Positions 1 to 12,500 of a DNA stretch of 64,000 bases are shown in pieces. The notes beneath the pieces are model-generated. The model was not told the DNA's origin and did not search any database. It saw only the letters and a list, made by a program, of their open reading frames with translations. The translations under genes were made by a program, and so were the position numbers. This stretch comes from Asterias rubens (Eukaryota; Echinodermata; Asteroidea; Forcipulatida; Asteriidae), in assembly GCF_902459465.1 (NCBI RefSeq), contig NC_047068.1, positions 16,453,195-16,517,194 on the forward strand, written 5' to 3'. Each line of letters opens with the position of its first letter. Position 1 is the first letter of the stretch.

Positions 1-234
1 CACGTGAAAAGTGCAACCGTGTAGGCGCTGCGCGTGACTCTCGTTTACCTTTCGAGTGTAAAATACATCAAAGATAGCGGTCATAGAATGACGCCTATTG
101 CAACCTATCTATAGACTACATACCATAGCCCGCCCTCATGCGTGCTCATGCACCGTGAACAAATAAAATACGCTCTTATTCGCCCATGGTCACTCAACCA
201 AACATACTTTAATTTTTCACATTTCTTGACTAAC

Positions 235-3200
235 CTCTCCATCTTGGAAGATCATTTCCATTGATCTGTCGATGATCTTATCAAACGCTTTACGCTGATG
301 CTCACCAGGGATTATCCCAATCATCAGTTGTACTTCACTCTAGAAAAGATATAAAGTCAACTCATGAATTTGAAGACTGTGGGGGAAGTTCAGATGAGCT
401 TAAAGTCACATACAAATTGGTGGCTACAGTTATGGCTATGTTGCTTAGGGTGTTGTGCTTCTTAAGCATTAGATGCAAGAATTTGTGAACTACAAAGGCA
501 CTGGACACCTTTGGTAATTGTCAAAGACCAGTATTCTCACTTGGTGTATCCCAAGATATGCATAAAATAACAAATTTGTGACAATTGGTCAACGAAGTTG
601 CAAGAAAATAATAAAGAAAAAATATCCTTATTGCTCAAATTTGGGTGCTGTCAGATGCCTAATAAGACTTTTGGAAGTCTGATGCCTGGATGCCTGAAGT
701 CTTTTGGTATTTGAGTGAGAAATTACCACTTTCTCAAAAACTATGTTACTTCAGAGGGAGTCGTTTCTCACAATGTTTTATACTATCAACAACTATTGCT
801 TGTTATCAATAAATTTGTATGCTAACAGTGTCCTGTGCCTTTAAGCAATTAACAACAAAGGCCTAGTTATTGGGAGACAACAAAGTAGACATAGTCAGAA
901 AAGAGATATAATAAAAAATAAAACACAACGTCATCTTTACCTGCATGAGTTTTAGTAGACCACTAATGCTATACAGATAGTGCTCAATATCGGACTCCAT
1001 TTCCACATGGGTGTCTGGAGTCAGACTGTTTATCTTCTTTTGAGCTATGGAAGAAAAGAAAGCACAAAATGCTGATGTTAACACTGTGATGGAAAAAGTC
1101 AGATATTTTAAACATTTTTGTGAATCTTATGTTTATTTCATTTCATTTGGGGTGTCGTGGCAGAGTGAATTTGAGCACTGAACTCAAGGTCTGGCATTTC
1201 TGTTCGGTAGAGTGTGGGTCCGAATCCCGGTCGTGACACTTGTGTCCTTAAACAAGACACTTAACTATAATTGCTTCTCTCCACCCAGGGGTAAGTGGGT
1301 ACCTGTGAGGGCAGAGATGGTTCTTGTGATTGATTTAGCTTAGTGCGCTGCATATTTGGCAGCACAGGCTGTATACTCCCCAGGGGGAGCTGAGATGAGA
1401 TCATAGGGCCCAATTTCATAAAGTTGTTGAGCAGAAAATTCTGCTTAACAAATTTCTTAGCTGAGCAGGAAATGACCGGGAAACCAGTCACAGTAATGGT
1501 ATTTGAATGGTGTTCTGGCTGGTAACCTATTTTTGCTAAGCAATCGTTTTTTTATGCTAAGCAAGTTGTTGTGCTTTAATACAGGCTTTATGAAATTGGG
1601 TCCAGGGGGTAATAATGTTTGAAGCGCTTTTAGACACACTTCGAGTGTATAAAGTGCTATATATAAAAACCAATAACTATTATTTATCAATTCTGGTTGT
1701 TAAGACAAGTGTACTCAGGCACCAAAAGGAAACTTAATCACTTTACAAGACAATACCCCAATGAAGAGAAGACAAGGAAAGAAGTTTCAAGTTTTAGATG
1801 TGGGAGAAAAACACCAGAGAATTAATCCAGGAAAATCTATGAAATTAGTTAGAGACTGAATACCCAATCCACATAGTGCCACAGCGTGATTCGAACCAGG
1901 GTTCTAGAGGCAGAAGGCGAGGGGAAAAAACACTACTAAAATAGATAAACTTTAGATAACAAAATGGGTTTTAATGAAATGATAAAAAGTTGTTGATGTT
2001 TAAATGGACATGATTGTTGCTTGATTTACAGGTGTGTGCAGTCAAAAAGTATGTTAATAAATTTTGCATAGAATCCAAGATGGTATCCTCCACGGTCCAA
2101 ATCTTGACTTTTATTGTTAAAATGTTAAGAAAATCAAAGTTTGACTCACAAGCTTCTCCTCTGCTTGACTGACTTGCGGATGAGCCTTTGCGAGCTACAA
2201 CACTGTAGGTTAAGAAAATAAAAAAGATTATTTTGTAATTGATTGTGAAATTATCCATCAAAGACAAAACCAAACAGGTGAGTTTGTCTAGCGGCAACCA
2301 CTCCATCTTAGTAGTGCTCTAATCCATCCAAAAACCATCCTGTCCAAAACTATCCTCCAAAGAACAGGCAGACAAACAAATTCTGATCTGAATACATCCG
2401 AGACTGGACAAACCAACATTTTGCTGCCCTTGTACGAATGACAGAGGCAAAGAGCTTTAGTCTGAACATCTAACATCACACTACGAGGCTTGACAATAAC
2501 GCCAGAAACCAGCCTAACCGAATACTGCCTAATGTACCATTAACCTCGCACAAAACACTGTCATAATGTAAATGTCCAACATTCCCTTTTCATTTAAAAG
2601 CATACAAACTATGGATAAGGTTCATTTAAAAAAAATACAAATCAGACTGGACTTACGGTCTGAGAGCAGTAGTTGTGCGTCCTTTAGGTGTGTCTTTGCT
2701 TCTGTGAACTTTGCCAGCAGTCTAGGTAAGGGGGAACAAATAGATAGTATTAAAACATTTGGTAGAGCACTGGCATTTCAAATTTCTCTTTATTTAACCT
2801 TCATTCAGCAATATGTGCATTTCCCAAAAATGTTTACATCTGAGTGACATCTTTACATGCCCAGTTACTGTCTAAGATTATTTTGAGTCCTTTAGCAACA
2901 GTAATTGGAACATTTCTTTAATTATCTAAGTTCTAAATGGCATAGCAATGCCCTTATTTACGACCACAAAATCCCAATTTTTTGGGGACAAAATCCTGTA
3001 AACAAATAGTAATAATAATCTGGGGCATGACCCCCCCCCTGAGAAATGTGAAATCGCACATTCCAGGATACAAAGGAAATTGACTCCCCCAATCATTAAA
3101 CTTTGGCAAAATGACTTATTAGTACATGTAATTTTATGGTAACATTAAATGACCCTTCCGCTAAGAAAAAAAGGTTTAAGAACAGCTTTAAACTCGAGGG

Positions 3201-6200
3201 CAATCCAAAGACTCACCACCATGGGGGAGTAAGCTCCAACAGAGGGGGCTGCGGATCTTTTACCAAGGTGGTCTTTCAGCCATTCCAAGGACTTCTTAAG
3301 GATGCTGGATCGCGTCCCATGGTAGATATCGATAAAGTCTAGGGTCTTACTGCGGTCCTTTAGCCATTTGGATATCTCGGTCAGGTCTTCCATTGCTGAC
3401 TCTATTGTAAAGAATCACAAACAATGACAATTATATCAAGCATTGCACAGTTGCCAGGTGTAACACACGTGCAAGAGTTCATTTGAGAGCTTTAAATTAT
3501 GTTCACAGATTTAGATTTGGGTACGTAACTATTTCAGGTAGTTTGTCTGTAACAAAACACAATATACATGTAGTACAAAATAGTTATTTAACTCTCCATT
3601 GTAAAAGGTCAGAATGTTTTAGGATTTTTCTTGCTTACCTGGCATTTGGCAGAGCGAGAGATTATCCGAATCAAAATCTAAGGGAAAAAAAGGGGGAGAG
3701 TTATTAACTCTTTTAAATGTATTTAACCCCTAATTTTACACCAACGTGCAATAGGCACTGCTAAGCTCACATGCTAGTCTGACCCCCACAGCAGATATTT
3801 TAACCAATATACCACAAAGCATGCCTGCTAATCAGAAAGTGCATTATTATTCATTAACAAAAAAGCAAACATGGATGTGATAGGCTGTTGAAAAAAATTC
3901 TGAACTACGAGCACAAAGCATGAAAGCTTGTGAGTGCGAAAGCTTGCGAGTACAAAGCCTGCTTACATACATTTATTTTTGGTTTAGAAAGCCCTACTCG
4001 GCAAACTGGGGTGTTCCATATGGTTTTATCTTCATTTTCAAGTTATAAAATTAAATAATAAAAAAAATCTAAAAAACAAAGAAATCACATAATAACAGTA
4101 ACTCGCTACACTCCAAACTCACTACAAACAAATTAATCAACACAGCGAAACACAAGCAACAAACCAACAATTCTACCTTCATCATAAGCTGATATTTTTG
4201 GGGTGTGGGGGTTGTAAAAAAAGGAATTCCGGTTAAAAACGGAGAAATCACATAATAACAGTAACTCGCTACACTCTAAACTCATTACAAACGAATTCAT
4301 CAACACAGAGAAACACAAGCAACAAACCAACAATTCTACCTTCATCATAAGCTGATATGGCATCAAGTAGCAGGACTGGTGGTACAGGTTGGCCGTGTCG
4401 ACTCAGTAGCACTCTAAACTCATTCTGAAGGGAATCTTTGCCAGTATTAAACAATGATGTCTACAAGAAAATCAATGGTAAAAGGAATTACATGAAGATA
4501 ATAGGTGTTAATTGGTAAAGATGAAAAGGATGTGTTAATCTGGACTCTTTTTTTTTACTTGAGATATCCCATAATGGTGAGATTGAGTATCTCATCTCAG
4601 ATGAACTTTTGCCCCTTGTTTGAAACTGTAGACATGAAGAACAGCAATAGGTGCCCTCACTGGCATTGACTGGGGTAAAAAAGTGGCCTCACTGGGATCA
4701 CAGGCATACGATTGGAAGAACACAGTTCTTTGTGCGTAAAAACATGTGCGTGAGCTAAGCGTAAGTAAGTGTAGCATTTCCCATCATACAAGGGGTCTAC
4801 ATGTATAACAATACTCACTGCTTTGGCAAGCTCCGGACTGCTCGGGTTGTGTTCCTCAAAGAAGTACTTGGCTTGTTCAATCTGCTGCATGTGACTGAGG
4901 TAGAGCTCCAGACCGTTGCCAGCACTGTAATAAGGAGACATGTATCCAAAATCATTTACAGATTTAGGGATGGTACTATTTGTTTTAAGAGAAAGTTTTG
5001 TAAAGAAAAAAAAGAAGCCCCGAGCCAGTATTACTTATCAAGCTGGCGTTTATTTCCAGTTTACTTGGCATTAAAAAACAAGAACATTTCTATTCCCCAT
5101 GACAGGATGCCAGTCCATCGCAAACTACTCCCCAGCTCTCGCGGGGTACCCATTTGGGCTCCTTAGAGGAGAGAAGCCATTATGATGAAGTGCATTGCTC
5201 AAGGACACAAGTGTCGCACACGACAGGTCAGGATTCAAACCCACACTTTGTAAATTACAGAACTTGAATCCAATAAGACCATTCAGCCACAACACCCATG
5301 CATGCAGAAGTAGGCTCCTCATCTTAAGGTGCCTAGCAAACACATGATGTTGGATCAAGCTAAGGGAAGGCTAAGTTTGCATTCTACAGTGTCTTACCTT
5401 GTTTCCTTTAATAATAATAAATAATAATGTTGAACATTTCTAGTGCACCATGTCTGTCAATGATGACACTCCTGGCGCAAAAAAACAAGAACTCTGCTAA
5501 TACACAATGACACAAGACAACCAAAAGTTAAAATGCTATTGTTTCTGAAATAGATATCCGATCTAATTACTTTGAGAAGTACTTGACTGAGTCTGACTGA
5601 CCAGTCCACGAACCTACATTCTGTAACTTATAGAACTTGAGTCCACCACCCTAGACCGCTCGGCTATAACACCCCTAATCTTCATAGGCTTTTCTTCAAA
5701 TTCCCACACAGACATGGCAGACCTTAGCTGAGACCAGACCCAAAACTTACCCTGCCTTGACTGGTTGCTCAAGATCCCGGACTGCATCATGGTGACTCAA
5801 GACATCATCAAAGTTAATCAATGTGTTTGAAAGATCTAAGAGGTTCAGGAAATATATTGGGACTTGAACAGAGTACTGAGCCCTGGAATAGGTTTTCCGT
5901 CACGACTTGATGGTGGGTTTCCCCAATGGTTTTTCGTCGCACAATTAAAACTAAAATTTGTTCAAGTTGCTTTTCAACATCCCTTCCTAGTCACTTGGCG
6001 TTAAAGCTCAATTATGGGCTCCATTTCATGGTAGAAACACTATACAAAATGTACACTGCTCCAAAATTGATGAATAAGCCCAAGCCAGAGTCAGACCCCA
6101 ATTTGAAAAAAGCCTCTGGGTTTCATTACCATAATCAATAGACAGGTCTCATGCATATTCAAACATTGTTGAGACATTTTGGTCCCTCGTACACGTACAA

Positions 6201-8123
6201 TATATAATTAAGTGTTCAAATGGGTCCCAATGTTCATATACAGGTGAGACTTGCAGTCTAAAGATCAACAAAATAACACTTTTCCCAAGTAACCACCAAC
6301 ATGTGATAAAAGGATACTTTCTTGAAGTTTCTGCAAGGACACTGTCTCTTTGTGTACAGGGAGTATGTTTTGCTCCAACTGGGCCAATCTGTCTTCAAAC
6401 GATGTAAGAATGGTCACCTGTTGCGAGAGAAAAACCAACCATTAGCATCTAAAGAACATCAGGCCTGAAATTACATGGAGGTCACGACCTCCGTTGCCCC
6501 TGGTCTTGGCCTCTATGACCTTACACAAAGTTTCCCATAGACTTCAAGACTTATAGTGAAAATGGCCTTGCCCTCTCAAAGGTGAAATTCCAGATGTGTG
6601 TCCTGAGCCAGTGTGGCTTATCAGGCCGGTGATTTATCCAGTTTCATTGGCACAAAACAACTGAGAAAGTTAATATTTCCCAACTCTCGCTGGTAACCAT
6701 TTGTACCCTTCACCCAGGGGGACTCTGTGAGGGAAGACGTTGATACAGTATTTAATAATCTTAATAATAACTAACTATAATTCTGGAGGTTAATCATCCT
6801 TTACTTGCAGCTAAGAGCTGAATTGCGAAAGATGCCTTTGGCAGCCAGCCTCATCAACCCATTTTTGACCACGGAACATACCCAGAGATCAAAAGTGCTT
6901 GATTTTTCCCATAGGAGGAAAACTGGATGAAAAAAAGGGATTGGAGTGCCATGGCAGCCCGGGTCTCAAGTTGTACTGCCATGAGTGTACAAAAATGATG
7001 GGGTTGTAAAAGTTAGTGAATTTTTAATGGTTCTGAATGGTTTTGAATGGTGTATTAGTAGGAGAATAAATTACCATATTTGATGTCATCTGACTGCTTT
7101 TACCAAGGCTTTCCTGGATGAAGGTAAGATCCTCTGCTCCCTATAAGAAGAAAAAAAGTTAAAATATTTTTGGTTTTACCATACAGTGTGATAAGCACTG
7201 TGTAAATAATAATTGTATTGTAAAAAAAAACAGAACAATAATAATTAATATATAATTTAAGATATTTGTTATTTCATTAATTTAGATATTTTACTTAACA
7301 ATAAAAAATTGCAGGAAAACAGCAGAATTACAATCAAAATCGATATGATAATAACACAAAGACAAAACAAAATACAAAAGGGGCCTACGTGCAAAAGAAA
7401 GAAAAGAAAAAATTTTTTTATACAAAATGACTCAAAAAATAGTAAAACACACATAAAGTAAGTAGATTCTTCAATCACTCTTTATGTTTGTTGTTATTTT
7501 TTATCCCTGCTGCAATTCGAAAATGTTAAAATTTTTATTGAACAACTCAAACTCAGTCAAACAAAAGAAAGAGTGGAAAGTTTCCATGTGGCGCCACCAT
7601 TTGTTCAATCGATATGAAATAATATAGATAGCATCTAATTTACCTCAATGAGGTATCCCTTTTTGTAAAAATGAGTGGTGGCGCCATACGGAAAGTTATC
7701 CGAAACTCGAAAGGGTTCATGTAGTAGGTACTAATATAATTATAATAGTCTATAAAGTATTATTATTTTTTAAGAAGATAGTATATAATTAAAACTAAAT
7801 TTAATTTCCAGACCAATGTCATGACAAAAAAATTATTGAAAAGGGAGGCGTAGCTTTCTCACACTCTGCAACTAGTAACTGTGGATCGAGTAATGCTGCA
7901 GGTACCGTCAGTGCATAAGTAAAAGCACTGTTAGCATTGAACTGATCAGAGACAGCCCACAGACTAGACAGTGGGAGACTGTCGTCCGTCGACGTCCCAT
8001 CATCTTGCGTGTGACAGCCACTCCCACACAACACAATTCCAGTTTACACAGCACTCATCATCTACCACCTACCTTTAACAACTTCTCGTCGATATCTTGT
8101 ATCTTTTGCACCGTGTCTTCCAT
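235..8123 (-). CDS. EXOC7: Exocyst complex component 7 (Exo70), N-terminal half, partial
   Basis: Exo70 is the exocyst subunit that helps tether secretory vesicles to the plasma membrane. Twelve coding exons join in phase at GT-AG sites: 8123-8073, 7140-7075, 6417-6318, 5835-5751, 4924-4819, 4460-4340, 3677-3639, 3401-3217, 2721-2657, 2202-2150, 1044-941 and 339-235. They give 1080 nt, 360 codons. Family landmarks appear in order: the coiled-coil-like start (MEDTVQKIQDIDEKLLK), the segment ending NILPVHKETVSLQKLQE, HNPSSPELAK, DSLQNEFRVLLSRHGQPV, EISKWLKDR, the variable linker SKDTPKGRTTTALRP, then the EHQRKAFDKII region. Known family proteins are about 650-735 residues, so roughly half is present. 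The last exon seen ends at a clean donor and the gene continues beyond base 1. The short exons at 2721-2657 and 2202-2150 encode a Ser/Thr/Lys-rich linker that is alternatively spliced in vertebrates. The start was chosen as the first ATG in frame, with no upstream acceptor needed. Confidence 0.93.
486..836. mobile_element. Decayed TTAA-flanked MITE in an EXOC7 intron
   Basis: The ends read ...GGCACTGGACAC and GTGTCCTGTGCCTTTAA, a degraded inverted pair matching the intact elements at 24.7, 26.0 and 43.3 kb. The interior shares their GAGGGAGTCGTTTCTCACAATG-like and GATATGCATAAAATAACAAA-like segments. It is non-coding. Confidence 0.7.
1152..1690 (+). mobile_element. tRNA-derived SINE, interrupted by a MITE
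   Basis: The head (1152-1240) resembles a class II (Leu-type) tRNA with a degenerate A box and the B-box-like GTGGGTCCGAATCCCGG. It is followed by the body found in other copies (ACTTAACTATAATTGCTTCT, then a CCCAGG block). The 3' tail GTGTATAAAGTGCTATATA and an AT-rich end lie beyond an inserted element at 1406-1603. Other copies: plus strand near 10.3, 38.3, 62.7 and 63.4 kb; minus strand near 5.2, 5.6, 18.2, 28.8 and 46.2 kb. Confidence 0.7.
1406..1603. mobile_element. Palindromic MITE (GGGCCCAATTTCAT family)
   Basis: The left end GGGCCCAATTTCATAAAG and the right end CTTTATGAAATTGGGTCC are inverted copies. The interior carries several GCTTAGCA/TGCTAAGC motifs. It sits inside the SINE at 1152-1690. 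Related copies lie at 25553-25744 and 39585-39760, with fragments near 12.7, 22.0 and 23.0 kb. Confidence 0.75.
4081..4357. repeat. Tandem duplication covering the end of EXOC7 exon 6
   Basis: Two copies of a 115-bp segment (4081-4195 and 4243-4357), offset by 162 bp, are nearly identical. On the minus strand each holds the last bases of EXOC7 exon 6, its donor site and intron sequence. The functional exon is the 4340-4460 one; the second copy keeps the donor and about 16 bases of exon. Confidence 0.85.
5100..5335 (-). mobile_element. tRNA-derived SINE copy (reverse)
   Basis: Read on the minus strand, it has the B-box-like GTGGGTTTGAATCCTGACC, then GTGTCCTTGAGCAA, then the CGAGAGCTGGGGAG and GCGATGGACTGGCATCCTG blocks shared with 14806-14905. 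It lies in an EXOC7 intron. A shorter head-only fragment sits at 5590-5680. Confidence 0.6.
6465..6915. repeat. Interspersed repeat fragments in an EXOC7 intron
   Basis: Bases 6465-6605 match the repeat found twice after the G-alpha gene (16.55-16.92 kb), including GGCCTTGCCCTCTC. Bases 6605-6735 match the SINE body. Bases 6765-6915 match 30505-30665 (TTGGCAGCCAGCC, CATCAACCCAT). No coding potential is visible. Confidence 0.55.
7574..7701. mobile_element. Short MITE with GGCGCCACCA inverted ends
   Basis: The left arm GGAAAGTTTCCATGTGGCGC is an imperfect inverse of the right arm, which ends GGTGGCGCCATACGGAAAG. The core contains CCTCAATGAGG. A related copy lies at 10577-10700, and arm fragments occur near 34.25 and 48.02 kb. 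Confidence 0.7.
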
Positions 8124-9162
8124 GGTTGTGTTGTTCAGAAACAACAGCTCAGTTGAAGAAATTACCCTTAACAATCTGCAACGAATGGGCTGTTTACTTA
8201 TTATTGAAACTTTAAACGAACACTGACACTTCACTTCACGGTGCAGGAAGTCGCCATTTTATTTTTGCACTGGTACCCGGCCCCGCCTTCTTTTTTTCTA
8301 CGCAGACACTGTATGGGAAGTTTTATTACCCGTGAAGTAGTAAACAAGAACATGCGTGCAATAGACTAGCAAAACGTTCTCCGCTGTGTGGTGCCCTTAT
8401 GTGTTCCGCTAGGTTTCTCCCAACGCATTGTTTTAGGTGCAAAACAGTTTGATTGGTCTTCAAAAGTATATGACCCTTTGACATCTGCAGAATGTCACAC
8501 TTTGCGAGTAGCCTATGCGCGCTATATAACAGATACTGTGCAGGGGGACCGGGGGGGGGGGGCATCTCTGTCCTTATTTTTATACAAACTCAAAAGGGCG
8601 TCCACCCGTCCTTTTTATTCAGAGGGGGTATAATCAAAGCTCAATTGATCCTTAATGACAAACTTGCTTCTCTACATTATGGGCTTTACTAAATGCAAAT
8701 AATGATGAATACATATTATTTTACGCTTGCCCGAGTACAGGTACCCCCTCAACCTCCCCCCTCCCCCCTCAAAAAGGAAGGCCAAAGGGGGAAAGCGAAG
8801 GAAAAACACGTCATCAGTAAAACAAAAATGTATAACAAAAGAGGAAAAAATCATATACGCGGCCTCCTTTGCCTCGAAGGTAAAGTCCCACAGCAGTAGT
8901 TCAGTGGCTCCTTTCGGCAACCAGAGGCAATTCAAACAATTTTGTCCCCATGAAATCTGAGCAACCAATGCCCCTCCCCCCCAATCTCTTTCCGGACTGC
9001 TCACAATATTCAAACATTCGGGCGACAGTGGTACCTTTGAGACCCCTTAGTTTCACTACCAACTAGATATAATAAAATAATAAATAGAACTGTAATAGTA
9101 AAACAAATGAACAGCAAAAGACCAATTAACTGTCTCTTGAGAAGGGCCGCGCCCCTTTCCTT

Positions 9163-9280
9163 GAACATGCTAATAAAAACAACTAAAAGTGGTCTTCTTT
9201 TCCCCTCACAAAAATGCGTAAGGAACATGCTAATAAAACTAACTAAAAGTGGTCTTCTTTTCTCCTTACAAAAATGCGTG
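9163..9280. repeat. 60-bp tandem duplication upstream of the G-alpha gene
   Basis: Copies at 9163-9220 and 9223-9280 both begin GAACATGCTAATAAAA and end CAAAAATGCGT, with only a few mismatches. Confidence 0.85.
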
Positions 9281-9490
9281 ATTGTATTGTTCAGTTTTTC
9301 AAATATCTTTAGGGTTGGATTTTTTGAAAAATGGTTAAATATGAACACTTTTTTTCAGTGTGACAAATTGTTGGTGTCAACTTTCGTTGACAATGACAAG
9401 TTGCTTGACACACACTGCTGACCATGACAGTAGGGCGGCAATCGCGGTCATTCACACAGTAGACGCACACACGCACGCACTCGGGTATTG

Positions 9491-9509
9491 CTTCCGGTTC
9501 GTGACGTCA
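9491..9509 (+). promoter_or_regulatory. ETS-like site and full CRE near the G-alpha start
   Basis: CTTCCGG (9491-9497) is a reverse ETS core. TGACGTCA (9502-9509) is a full palindromic CREB/ATF site, 31 bp before the start codon. The start itself is embedded in AACATGGCGGGC, a YY1-like context. The motifs are seen directly; binding is inferred. Confidence 0.5.
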
Positions 9510-9539
9510 TGGGTGTGGTATGGGAACATTACAGCCAAC

Positions 9540-12500
9540 ATGGCGGGCAATGTTTTTACGTGCTGCCTCTCTCCGCAGCAGATGGAGGCGAAATCTCGGA
9601 GTAAAGCCATCGACAAGGAGTTAAATAAATGCAAATCCTACATCCGAAGAGAAATAAAGATTCTCCTGCTCGGTGCTGGCGAGAGTGGTAAAAGCACCTT
9701 CCTCAAACAGATGAAAATCATACACGGACAAGAATTCACCGATGAAGATCTGCGCGACTACCGCACCATTATATTCTCGAACATAATCAAGGGGCTGAAA
9801 GTGCTACAGGACGCCCGGAATAAACTGCAGATACCGTGGGGTGATTCGACGAATGAAGAACACGCCACAAATGTTATGTCTTGTGATACAATTCAGCTGG
9901 TAGATTCTACGGTTTTTTCTGAGTTTGTTGTGAGCTGTAGGGCGTTATGGGCCGATAGTGGAATACAGGGGGCTTACGACAGACGAAGGGAATTCCAATT
10001 GGTGAGTGTGTTATTTACGACCAATGTGGTTGTGGGGGAGTTAACTATTTAAACTAGTTACTTGCATAGTTCATTCATGCAGTATAAATTATGGTCATTG
10101 GGTGACTGGTCTTGATGCATGATTGTGTTGAATAACCCACATGTCTAGTCTCTAGAGGTAACATAATCAATGTCAATGACAATTGACATGAATATCATAT
10201 GGGGGTTAATAATATAAATAATACAAAAATATGTTTTTGTTTACAGTTACACAATCACAATTATGGATTATTTTAGATGGGAGTTTTTAATGTTAACTTT
10301 TTTTTCAAAATTGTCATGTCATCATGGCCTAGCGGTTAGTAGAGCACCAAATTCAAACTCTGGTGTTTCTGACCTGCAGAGTGTGGGTTCAAGTCCCAGT
10401 CGTGACACCTGTGTCCTTAAAAGCAAAACACTTTAACAATGATGCTCTGTTTATTGGATTCTGAGACATAAAAGCTGTTGGTTCCGTGTGTTGTGTAATG
10501 CACATGAAAGAACCCACACACTTATCAAAAAGAGAAGGGGTTTGCCCGGTGTTCCTGGTATATTACCAGCATATTGGGATAACTTTCCGTATCCTGCCAG
10601 TGCCACCACTTGTTCACAAATTTTTACAAAAAGGGGTATCTCATTGAGGTATTTATTACATTATTTCATATCGAATGAAAAAGTGGTGCCGTGATACACA
10701 AACTTTTCTGCATAATGCACCAAAGCACCGTGTAAACTTTAACATGGTGCTACACAAACCATGTAAAAAGAGTAATTCAAATGTAGTCCCACATACATGT
10801 ACCTTGCATGAAAAACTGAATGTTAAAGTGCCTTAAGTTCTGAGTGACGGATGCGCGCTACGTAAGAAGCCACTATATTAGACATACATTGTAATGTACA
10901 CGTACACAGAGTGCTTCATTGTGTACATGTACATGTACATGCAAGAGCAAACCTCAATCATATGGACCAGACAGTGTTCAGGAAGTTTAGTATTGTTTAA
11001 AATGTTGTTACAGACAGGGATGTTGATACAAGCCTTCAAACACATTAAGTAATGTACATGTAATAGGCCTAACATTGTTTCTGTTGGATTGTTTTACTGG
11101 TCATTGTAAAACATTGCACCAGTGTACTCATGGTCTATCGTCAGTTGGGCATTGTACATGGTAGATAGTACACTAAGTCTAATTGTGCAAGATGTTCTTG
11201 ACATGGTTTAACCATGGTAAAAAATAGACTATTCCACCGATAGAGGGTGTATCTGTAAGCTGCGATCCCATTTTCCAGTGTTGTGTGACCTGGAAGTTTT
11301 TCTATAGCGCCCGCTAATGTTCGATAGTAATGTGCACAGCGAGGAAGGAGCGGGGCATTGCGATAGTTGAGTGATATTGTTCTAACAATGTCTTGCACTA
11401 ATACTACAAATGTACAGGTGGATACAAACAATGTAGTTGTGCAATTAATGGCTGACCCTTACCCAATGATTGAACAATCATGGACTTGTCCTTAGAGTGT
11501 AAACATCAAAGCTGTCAGGAACCTTTTACACCATTCAGGCATTTAGCACAGGGCTCGAAGGGAAGGGGGGAATCCATATAAGACATGTAAGCTCAAAATG
11601 TCTACTTTATTTGGACTAAATGTCTATTGGACTGGAGAGTTTGTTACAAGACCGGAATGAAATTGAAGAGAACATGAACCCTTGTGCAAGACACTTTACC
11701 ATTGATAAAGTTTGGGAGGTTGCATTCTGAGCACTCTATCATAAAAATAGAACAGGAAAGACACGATGAAGAAGAAGCTCTATATGTAGGCTCCTAGTGA
11801 ATCATTAGGGGGCCTAAGCCATTTTGAGATGGTCTCTAAAAAGGTTAATGAACATTTGTACATTGTACGTCCTTCAAAACATGTGAATTTATCAGATCAC
11901 ATGAAGTGCAGTTACCTAGTATTAACCAATGTATCACCTGTCATGCCTGCTGCCAAACAACATTCACAACAACCACAGTAGTTAGAGAGAGCTATTACAG
12001 CATAGTGTCCACAGCTTTAAGGACTAAGGGGAGAACAATTCTAAATAGTTTGTAAATTTTTCAAATTCACATTCCTTTGGATGTAGGTATGACGTTATTT
12101 CATATAGACCACCACACCCACTTGGCTCAAGTGATTATGAGAAGTCCTGTACTACATACTGTACAGTTTCTCTCCTAGTCCTAGTCATACATGTAGGACT
12201 TCTGGATCTAAACAGCATTGATGATGTACACACACATGTCACATGGTTTGCCTTTCGTGTCTTAGGCTGGACTTAGTTTTTATAAATTGTTTGCATACAT
12301 ACATACATGTACATATTTTAGTAGAAAGATCCTTTTTCCAGGAAAATGACCTTCTTAAAGTTCCATGCATTGGAATAAAAGTACTTCACTGTACACTGTG
12401 TACGTCAAGCATTCAGTCTAAATTCTGAGTGCTTACTGAATTGCTGTACCCACAGTACAACCCATCTTCTCCACCACCTGCTTGTCTGTAGGTTTATGGC

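Larger units (their letters stand above)
8124..9539. promoter_or_regulatory. Shared 5' region between EXOC7 (-) and the G-alpha gene (+)
   Basis: The two start codons face away from each other across 1.4 kb with no other gene. The EXOC7 side has GAAGTCGCCATTTTAT, a reverse YY1-like site, near 8250. The G-alpha side has ETS-like and CRE sites just upstream of the ATG. Between them are simple G and C runs (8551-8562, 8750-8770) and a 60-bp tandem duplication at 9163-9280. Transcription start sites are not determined. Confidence 0.5.

Noticed and set aside
1-234. A further EXOC7 exon before the left edge
   Set aside because: No segment matching the expected next part of the protein with acceptor and donor is visible, so the next exon lies outside the window.
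9360-9539. Upstream in-frame extension of the G-alpha frame
   Set aside because: It would add 60 residues unlike any G-alpha N-terminus and would cover the CRE. The ATG at 9540 gives the expected family length.
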